Translations under genes and position numbers: made by a program
In this document: positions 31,735 through 35,724 of the stretch, in pieces
How the letters are laid out: each line of letters opens with the position of its first letter
How positions within the stretch are numbered: position 1 is the first letter of the stretch
DNA from: a virus
Length of the DNA stretch: 35,724 bases
Virus record (IMG/VR): IMGVR_UViG_3300030380_001290
Location: 1 to 35,724 of that record
Strand: one strand, 5' to 3'
The notes under the pieces: generated by a model
The model's database searches: none
Seen by the model: only the letters and a program-made list of their open reading frames with translations
What the model was told of the DNA's origin: nothing

Positions 31735-31908
31735 TCAACGCACAAAACGTGCTTTAAACCATAAAATAAAAAATAACAATATTAATGCAGGTTGTAAAAA
31801 TACAAATAAAATTAAATTCCAAGCTTCATAAGAAATGCCAGACACTTTTTCTAACCATAGAATAGCATCAACACAAAGCAAAAATAACCAATTTATCCAT
31901 TCTGTCAT
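31735..31908 (-). CDS. Small two-segment membrane protein
   Basis: This 57-residue protein begins MTEWINWLFLLCVDAILWLE and has a second hydrophobic helix (NLILFVFLQPALILLFFILW) before a basic end FKARFVR. The hydrophobicity and the Trp-rich first segment suggest one or two membrane helices. It lies between the small terminase and the 302-residue gene and is much more AT-rich than the terminase. It could be a membrane-active accessory protein; function unknown. Confidence 0.6.
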   Translation of the reverse strand: MTEWINWLFLLCVDAILWLEKVSGISYEAWNLILFVFLQPALILLFFILWFKARFVR

Positions 31909-31995
31909 TCATAAACATTAACGAACCTTTGTGGCAAAAATAAGAGTGAAGGTGGTGTTGACTATTGACACGTTGGGTTTTTGACCCCCCTACCA

Positions 31996-32373
31996 CTATG
32001 TCAAGTCAATCTGCACGGTTATGTCTCCTGCGTGCATGTGCATGTGTCGCTCTGGAGCCTTGAATCCTGCACGGTCTAAGATATCCTTACTTGCTTCTAG
32101 CTGAACGTACTCCGACTTGGCTCCACGAGCAAGTTGCACAAGCTTCGCAGAGGCAACCGTAGCAGACACACCCATTGTCTCAGCTATCCTCTGCATCATG
32201 TACGTTTGCACATGTGGCAACCGCAAAGTCTTACTGGCTGTCACTCTTCCTGCTTCACCAGAAGCATAACCTGCAAGACGAGAGGCTTCAGCCACACTGC
32301 ATCCATTTGCTACGAGAGTATCAACAAGCCTCGTCTGTCTTGTGGTTAATTGCTTCGTTGCCACGTTACTCAT
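31996..32373 (-). CDS. terS: Terminase small subunit-like protein
   Basis: This 125-residue protein begins MSNVATKQLTTRQTRLVDTL and continues ANGCSVAEASRLAGYASGEA, an HTH DNA-recognition domain of small terminases (LT.rQ..fv...l..G.s..eAar.aGy), with RLPHVQTYMMQRIAETMGVS after it. The body is helical (oligomerisation) and the end DITVQIDLT is short. ATG 32373 follows AAGGG; an in-frame ATG at 32454 would put two G-runs inside the gene. TerS selects the packaging site for TerL; here it is separated from TerL by about 2.8 kb of small genes. It is much higher in G+C than its neighbours. Confidence 0.85.
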   Translation of the reverse strand: MSNVATKQLTTRQTRLVDTLVANGCSVAEASRLAGYASGEAGRVTASKTLRLPHVQTYMMQRIAETMGVSATVASAKLVQLARGAKSEYVQLEASKDILDRAGFKAPERHMHMHAGDITVQIDLT

Positions 32374-32390
32374 ACAATACCCTTTCTCAA

Positions 32391-32411
32391 CCCCCCCTTG
32401 TGTTCCCCCCC
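32391..32411 (-). promoter_or_regulatory. Twin G7 tracts in the TerS leader
   Basis: Reading leftward, two runs of seven G are separated by seven bases (32391-32397 and 32405-32411) just upstream of the AAGGG ribosome binding site of TerS. They could fold into a G-quadruplex or vary in length by slippage. It was found by eye; no function is shown. Confidence 0.5.
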
Positions 32412-32605
32412 TTTTGTGAACCAGAAGATAACACCTTGTCAAGTCACAATTCATTCACGCACACAGGAGGTCGAATTTATACCAGACGATTTGTCTCTTT
32501 TGGGCGTTTGTATTCCTTACCTGTCCGACAACTCCTATGTTCTTGTACTGTTGTGAATCGCCTATCTGAATCACAATCCTGTCATATCATCAAACTGCTT
32601 CCGTC

Positions 32606-32672
32606 TTGCAATGACAACTTGCTATAGGAGCAAGTTGGCTTAGATTGAGCCAAGACAAGCTTGGCATTGCAA
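32606..32672. ncRNA. Compact three-stem structured element
   Basis: TTGCAATG (32606-32613) pairs with CATTGCAA (32665-32672) as a closing stem. Inside it, CAACTTGCT/AGCAAGTTG (32615-32623 with 32629-32637, five-base loop) and GCCAAG/CTTGGC (32649-32654 with 32660-32665, five-base loop; shares one base with the closing stem) form two hairpins. All arms are exactly complementary. It is not a tRNA: no T-loop or anticodon arm. It may be a small RNA, leader riboregulator or a cis-acting DNA site such as a packaging or replication site. Strand is not determined. Confidence 0.5.
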
Positions 32673-32756
32673 CGTTCGTGAAGCTGTTTGACAATCTGCC
32701 ATGCTAGTGATTGCAGGTCGATGTCTACAACAGTACATCAAACAAAGGAGAATAAG

Positions 32757-33146
32757 ATGTCAAACAAGGTAAATAACACAAACGGTATAACAAAAGAGTT
32801 TAACAAATCATCTGGTATAAATTCGAGAGTATACAGATCACAATTACAGTTTCATCTACAAAGATTGATAGACAATATCGATTACAATTCACAAACAAAA
32901 AGAGACTTGATGGAAAAAAATCAGGCATGGGCAAGAGATCATCAGCTTGAACACAAAGAGAAAGGTACAATGCTTGACAATGATGAGATACTCAACAGGA
33001 ATAGAGTCAACACTTGGAAAGAAGAAGAAATAGAAGTTAACAATGATATACGCGCTGTAGTTCTTGAAGCTTTCGAGCAGTTGTTTCCAGAAGATTTCAA
33101 CAAGTCAAATTCAGTAGCTGATGCACTCGCAAAACTCACAGCATAA
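32757..33146 (+). CDS. Hypothetical early protein
   Basis: This 129-residue protein starts MSNKVNNTNGITKEFNKSSG at ATG 32757 with AAAGGAGAA upstream. It is highly charged (Lys/Glu/Asn) and helical; the middle is HLQRLIDNIDYNSQTKRDLM and the end EDFNKSNSVADALAKLT. No family is recognised. It is the first gene of the rightward operon and is followed by a strong terminator, so it may be expressed separately from the genes after it, as early phage genes often are. Confidence 0.7.
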   Translation: MSNKVNNTNGITKEFNKSSGINSRVYRSQLQFHLQRLIDNIDYNSQTKRDLMEKNQAWARDHQLEHKEKGTMLDNDEILNRNRVNTWKEEEIEVNNDIRAVVLEAFEQLFPEDFNKSNSVADALAKLTA

Positions 33147-33155
33147 CATACAAAC

Positions 33156-33188
33156 AAAGACTCAGTGCTTCGGTACTGGGTCTTTTTT
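33156..33188 (+). terminator. Rho-independent terminator after the first rightward gene
   Basis: AAAGACTCAGT pairs with ACTGGGTCTTT (one G-U) around GCTTCGGT, followed by TTT. It ends the 32757-33146 transcript. Confidence 0.85.
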
Positions 33189-33192
33189 ATGC

Positions 33193-33234
33193 TTGAACAG
33201 ATACAAGTTCTATGTCATACTGCATGTATGCAGT
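33193..33234 (+). promoter_or_regulatory. Putative promoter with palindromic operator
   Basis: TTGAAC (33193-33198), 17 bases, then CATACT (33216-33221). A palindrome ACTGCAT-GT-ATGCAGT (33219-33234) overlaps the -10 and start point, as an operator would. It lies just after the terminator and before the next genes. Confidence 0.45.
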
Positions 33235-33250
33235 TAGAAAGGATACTAGG

Positions 33251-33343
33251 ATGATACATAATATACTCGAAGCGATAACAACAATAGCATTCATGCTGAC
33301 GCTGTTTGGGGTAATGATTGCTATCCTAGTTATCTTTGCGTGA
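33251..33343 (+). CDS. Small hydrophobic peptide
   Basis: This 30-residue frame MIHNILEAITTIAFMLTLFG and on to VMIAILVIFA is almost entirely one membrane helix. A weak SD-like AGG is near ATG 33251. It stops 28 bases before the DUF932-like gene. It may be a leader or membrane microprotein; too short for homology. Confidence 0.45.
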   Translation: MIHNILEAITTIAFMLTLFGVMIAILVIFA

Positions 33344-33371
33344 AAAAAAGTCAAACATAAAGGAGAACCAA

Positions 33372-34253
33372 ATGAACGACATGACTATCACAAAAGACTA
33401 TGCATTCCCAATTGCAATGAAACATTTATATACTTCTGGTGATAAAGTTTTGGACGCAGAGTTAAATTATTTTTATCCCACTATAGATATTCCTACTACT
33501 ATGGCAAGAGTATTAGTACGAACTGATACTGGCGAAGCTCTTGGTGTACATGGGTCGAAGTATGAATACATTTTACATGATGACGTTGTGAATAGTATGT
33601 TAGATGCTGTTAATCAATCTAACATATCAAAAGATTTCACAACTGATATCAAAACATTTGACAATGGTGCAAAAATGTTTGGCAAGATTATATTCGATGA
33701 CCTTACAGTTCAGCCTATTGTTGGTGACTATGTACGATTTGAAATACTATTCTACAATTCATACGATGGTAGCTGGGCTTTCTTACAAGAAGCTAAAGGC
33801 AGACGATTGTTTTGTTTGAATGGTATGACAACAGCAGATACCATTACTAAAACAAAATACAAACACACCAGAGGTAATGCATTAGGTATAAATTTATCTC
33901 ATGCAACAGGACAAATGAAACTAGGTCTTACTGCATTCTTTGACGAAAGTAAGTTATGGAAACAATGGACAGACTACAAAGTTGATAACGACCAAGCATA
34001 TGATTTTATAAGACGCTTTTCTTTTAAAGATTATGATTCAAATGGTAATGAAAAATATAATGAGAAAAGAGTTACTGAACTTATGCAAAAGTGGTGGGAA
34101 TATTCTGCTTCACTTGGCAAAACCAAGTGGGCTTTATACAACGCCTTCACACATTGGGTAACACACAACGACAATATTGTGACAACGCTTAACAAAGAAA
34201 GAGACTTTGCTAAAGCATTGTCACGCACAGATTGGGTTACAATAGGAGGATAA
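33372..34253 (+). CDS. DUF932-like protein
   Basis: This 293-residue protein starts at ATG 33372 (MNDMTITKDYAFPIAMKHLY) with AAAGGAG upstream. It has the landmarks of DUF932 phage/plasmid proteins: VLVRTDTGEALGVHGSKYEY (about 42-61), then GDYVRFEILFYNSYDGSWAF and NGMTTADTITKTKYKHTRGN in the middle, and a closing AFTHWVTHND-type segment. The domain is common in phages and plasmids, function unsettled; a role in DNA replication, or in countering host processes, has been suggested. The following gene is separated by a strong hairpin without U-run. Confidence 0.78.
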   Translation: MNDMTITKDYAFPIAMKHLYTSGDKVLDAELNYFYPTIDIPTTMARVLVRTDTGEALGVHGSKYEYILHDDVVNSMLDAVNQSNISKDFTTDIKTFDNGAKMFGKIIFDDLTVQPIVGDYVRFEILFYNSYDGSWAFLQEAKGRRLFCLNGMTTADTITKTKYKHTRGNALGINLSHATGQMKLGLTAFFDESKLWKQWTDYKVDNDQAYDFIRRFSFKDYDSNGNEKYNEKRVTELMQKWWEYSASLGKTKWALYNAFTHWVTHNDNIVTTLNKERDFAKALSRTDWVTIGG

Positions 34254-34264
34254 CCTAAACAACA

Positions 34265-34292
34265 ATACCCCAAGCAATCAAGCTTGGGGTAT
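34265..34292 (+). promoter_or_regulatory. Perfect 11-bp hairpin between DUF932-like gene and next gene
   Basis: ATACCCCAAGC (34265-34275) and GCTTGGGGTAT (34282-34292) are perfectly complementary around AATCAA. There is no U-run and an SD (AAGGAGAA) follows at once, so this is probably an RNase III-type processing, stability or leader structure, not a simple terminator. Confidence 0.7.
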
Positions 34293-34311
34293 CACAACAA
34301 GGAGAACTGTT

Positions 34312-34533
34312 ATGAATAAAACAATATCATTACTTACACGATTTCAGCAAGCATATTCTGAAATAAATGCATTAGCTAAACAAGCTAACGAAGAACAATC
34401 GAGCTTCAGATTTAAAATCAATGCTTGTCAAAGTTCAATGAAAGACATTCAAGATACAATAGATGAATGCATAAGAATGGATATCGATAATGACTACCCA
34501 TATCTTTTACCAAAAACTCAGGAGAAAAACTAA
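34312..34533 (+). CDS. Small hypothetical protein, helical
   Basis: This 73-residue protein begins MNKTISLLTRFQQAYSEINA and is charged and coiled-coil-like; the end is DYPYLLPKTQEKN. ATG 34312 follows AAGGAGAAC. The stop overlaps the next start (TAATG). Unrecognised. Confidence 0.65.
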   Translation: MNKTISLLTRFQQAYSEINALAKQANEEQSSFRFKINACQSSMKDIQDTIDECIRMDIDNDYPYLLPKTQEKN

Positions 34534-34790
34534 TGCCATTATTTCAAGCTAGACACTATGAAATTCTTGCAACTAGGATTGCACCTAGTCTTTCATGGCC
34601 TGATAAAATCCATGACCTTGCTAGATATTTAGCAAAAGATAATCCAAAGTTTGATTATGTTCGGTTTGTATCTAAAGCAACGCAAGCATGGGAAGAAAAA
34701 AATCTTCCAGAAAATATGATAGATACTGTTGATAAAAATAATTTGCAACTTGAGTATGATGATGAAATACCACAACTTAGAATATCTTGA
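34533..34790 (+). CDS. Small hypothetical protein
   Basis: This 85-residue protein, MPLFQARHYEILATRIAPSL and on to LEYDDEIPQLRIS, has an HYEILATRIAP opening and an acidic helical middle with SLSWPDKIHDLARYLAKDNP. Proteins of this opening recur in phage early regions without known function. TAATG overlap with the gene before. Confidence 0.65.
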   Translation: MPLFQARHYEILATRIAPSLSWPDKIHDLARYLAKDNPKFDYVRFVSKATQAWEEKNLPENMIDTVDKNNLQLEYDDEIPQLRIS

Positions 34791-34923
34791 CGTCCTATTC
34801 GTATGTCAAGATTGTGAAATGGAAACATTTGAATCACAACTTTGTGAACCATGTGAGGGCTACGGCACAGTATGTGCTTGTGGCTCTGACAATCTAATAG
34901 AAAAGGAGAACTACGATGAATAG
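34756..34923 (+). CDS. Cys-rich zinc-ribbon-like small protein
   Basis: This frame of 55 residues runs from a triple ATG (MMMKYHNLEYLDVLF), followed by VCQDCE, CEPCEGYG and VCACGSDN. That gives two CxxC pairs plus a third CxC and fits a small zinc-binding protein. It overlaps the end of the gene before by 34 bases in another frame, and its last bases overlap the start of the next gene (34916). No clear ribosome binding site is seen; translational coupling is likely. Confidence 0.5.
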   Translation: MMMKYHNLEYLDVLFVCQDCEMETFESQLCEPCEGYGTVCACGSDNLIEKENYDE

Positions 34924-35278
34924 TGAAGATACACCAGCATACGCTAGAACTACTGACCCAGAAACAAGTAAAGAATCTGCAAAGAAAGTTAAAACTGCAA
35001 AACTATTTAATCTTGTATATGAAACAATCAAAAGTTTTGGACGCAGAGGATGTATATCAGATGATGTTATACGAATACTTGCTGTTGAAGGTAACATAGG
35101 CTTTCATAGTATTACACCCAGATACAAGCCTTTAGAAGAACAAGGTAAGATAATTAGAGATGGTAACAAACGAAAAGGTAGGTCTGGTACAGAGCAGTTA
35201 ATTATGATTGCAGATGTACACTATCCTGCTGATAAGTATCAGGTATTAGAAGCAGGATATCGACCAAAAATAAATTAA
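34916..35278 (+). CDS. Winged-helix-like hypothetical protein
   Basis: This 120-residue protein starts at ATG 34916 after AAGGAGAAC. It has an opening ARTTDPETSKESAKKVKTAK, common in phage early proteins, then a helix-strand-wing layout (VYETIKSFGRRGCISDDVIR, SITPRYKPLEEQGKIIRDGN, KRKGRSGTEQLIMIAD) that reads as a winged helix. It may bind DNA. Phage proteins of this form occur widely without assigned role. Confidence 0.75.
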   Translation: MNSEDTPAYARTTDPETSKESAKKVKTAKLFNLVYETIKSFGRRGCISDDVIRILAVEGNIGFHSITPRYKPLEEQGKIIRDGNKRKGRSGTEQLIMIADVHYPADKYQVLEAGYRPKIN

Positions 35279-35307
35279 ATTATTTTTATCCCACAACGTC
35301 AATTATA

Positions 35308-35335
35308 CTGACAAATGATGATATACTAATAGTAT
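35308..35335 (+). promoter_or_regulatory. Putative promoter with short palindrome
   Basis: CTGACA (35308-35313), 16 bases, TAGTAT (35330-35335). An inverted repeat ATACT/AGTAT overlaps the -10. It lies before the structured leader that follows. Confidence 0.35.
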
Positions 35336-35421
35336 GAAGTGATTCGATAAGACTCTGCTAAAAAAATGAATCGCTTCATATTAGCGGTAGCCATGTTTCT
35401 TCCTTTCGTTTGGCTACCGCT
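35333..35421 (+). ncRNA. Two-hairpin structured leader or small RNA
   Basis: Stem A: TATGAAGTGATTC (35333-35345) with GAATCGCTTCATA (35368-35380), 13 pairs including one G-U, 22-base loop. Stem B: AGCGGTAGCC (35383-35392) with GGCTACCGCT (35412-35421), 10 perfect pairs, 19-base loop. No U-run follows; an SD (AAGGAGAA) for 35446 lies 25 bases on. It may be an untranslated leader controlling the last gene or an independent RNA. Confidence 0.5.
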
Positions 35422-35445
35422 TCTTATCATCATAAGGAGAACCTA

Positions 35446-35634
35446 ATGATAACGATACAAACTGATAACTTAAAAAAAACACTCGAATGGATAGAGAGTT
35501 GTCCTTTCCATTATACTATTTCATCTATGCAAGGTGGATTTATTCATCTCAAAATACAAATACCACACACATCATTAGCTGAAATTGACAAAGAAATGTA
35601 TGCAAACAAAATGACAGTTGACAGTACTGCATAG
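35446..35634 (+). CDS. Small hypothetical protein
   Basis: This 62-residue protein starts MITIQTDNLKKTLEWIESCP at ATG 35446 with AAGGAGAAC upstream. It contains beta-helix-beta-like YTISSMQGGFIHLKIQIP and ends ANKMTVDSTA. No family is recognised. It is translated behind a structured leader. Confidence 0.62.
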   Translation: MITIQTDNLKKTLEWIESCPFHYTISSMQGGFIHLKIQIPHTSLAEIDKEMYANKMTVDSTA

Positions 35635-35664
35635 TTGCATCATATTAGATGAATGAATAGTTAC

Positions 35665-35724
35665 ATGAAGATATTAGAAAAGAAATCAGCAGACGCAAAT
35701 GTCTACCTCAAAAAGGCATTTGTG
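35665..35724 (+). CDS. Possible CDS cut by right edge
   Basis: The frame MKILEKKSADANVYLKKAFV opens at ATG 35665 and runs off the right edge after 20 residues. No ribosome binding site is seen. It could be the start of the next rightward gene or a chance frame. Confidence 0.35.
   Translation, partial: MKILEKKSADANVYLKKAFV

Larger units (their letters stand above)
32374..32756. other. Divergent non-coding region between TerS and the early operon
   Basis: About 380 bases with no gene I can support; open frames here are short and lack ribosome binding sites. It holds two G7 runs (on the leftward transcript) at 32391-32411, an inverted repeat TTGTGA/TCACAA at 32551-32576, and the compact three-stem element at 32606-32672. 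Both transcription units must start here, leftward into the small terminase and rightward into 32757 onward, but I see no clear consensus promoters. Confidence 0.6.

Noticed and set aside
31955-31990. Additional TGACA-type operators (TTGACTATTGACA near the TerS end)
   Set aside because: Half-sites without the second arm at the right spacing; no palindrome like O1 and O2.
32551-32576. CRP-like site TTGTGA...TCACAA
   Set aside because: Spacing of 14 bases between arms is not the 6 expected for a CRP site; listed only as an inverted repeat.
32175-32627. Rightward frames across TerS and the intergenic region
   Set aside because: Opposite strand to TerS, no ribosome binding site, and they end inside the three-stem element without any motif.
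35694-35724. Inverted repeat CAAATG/CATTTG at the right edge as a phage terminus
   Set aside because: Six-base arms only; no match to the left edge, so no evidence for terminal repeats.
1-35724. CRISPR array, insertion sequence or transposase
   Set aside because: No regularly spaced direct repeats and no transposase-like protein were seen anywhere; the only DNA-integrating enzyme is the tyrosine integrase.

Overview
The window is phage DNA: a temperate podovirus (or prophage) with a T7/BPP-1-style virion. The evidence is a 26 kb block of tightly overlapping minus-strand genes in the order small terminase, large terminase, portal, scaffold, capsid, tail tubular A and B, three internal virion proteins, tail fibre, holin and muramidase, together with a tyrosine integrase, an excisionase-like gene, divergent repressor/Cro-like genes and an attP-like site. 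The attP core is the 3' part of a tRNA-Asp gene with an encoded CCA, so the host is a bacterium. Several small basic proteins and a YTSGxxx-type set of hypotheticals are of kinds I associate with marine phages. I cannot assign a host genus. No phage RNA polymerase, DNA polymerase, helicase or primase is visible, so late genes are probably read by host polymerase.

Layout. (1) 1-5.8 kb, control and recombination: a leftward set (Cro-like HTH, VRR-NUC nuclease, NrdR-like zinc ribbon cut by the left edge) diverges from a rightward set (HTH regulator, RecB-type exonuclease, membrane microprotein, ssDNA-annealing-type protein, unknown, excisionase-like HTH). This faces a leftward integrase operon. 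A near-identical 15-bp palindrome lies in front of both leftward operons. (2) 5.8-6.2 kb, attP: tRNA-Asp 3' end, a terminator reading out of it, and a matching pair of 20-bp arm repeats on either side. (3) 6.2-8.5 kb, small basic proteins and lysis: muramidase, 3-TM holin, EF-hand membrane protein and two more membrane proteins. (4) 8.6-13.3 kb, adsorption: tail-fibre accessory genes, three tandem paralogues that all end in GDLA, a prolyl-hydroxylase-like 2-oxoglutarate oxygenase, and a T7-gp17-like fibre with a long collagen-like Gly-Pro-Thr/Ala tract. (5) 13.3-29.2 kb, virion and packaging genes. (6) 29.2-32.4 kb, a second cluster of small basic proteins, an unknown 302-residue protein, and the small terminase. 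(7) 32.4-32.76 kb, a non-coding divergent region with a compact three-stem element. (8) 32.76-35.72 kb, a rightward set of small, mostly unknown early-type genes including a DUF932-like protein, punctuated by a terminator, promoters and strong hairpins.

How it fits together. The operator palindromes and two HTH proteins probably form the lysis-lysogeny switch. Int and the Xis-like protein act on the attP. The exonuclease and annealing protein form a recombination pair. The minus-strand late operon is translationally coupled almost throughout by ATGA or TAATG overlaps. The most unusual pairing is the collagen-like fibre with an overlapping prolyl-hydroxylase-like gene directly behind it, followed by a cassette-like row of three small paralogues. 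Base composition suggests a mosaic: hand counts of single 60-base lines give 30/60 G+C in the muramidase, 16/60 in the internal virion gene and 29/60 in the small terminase.
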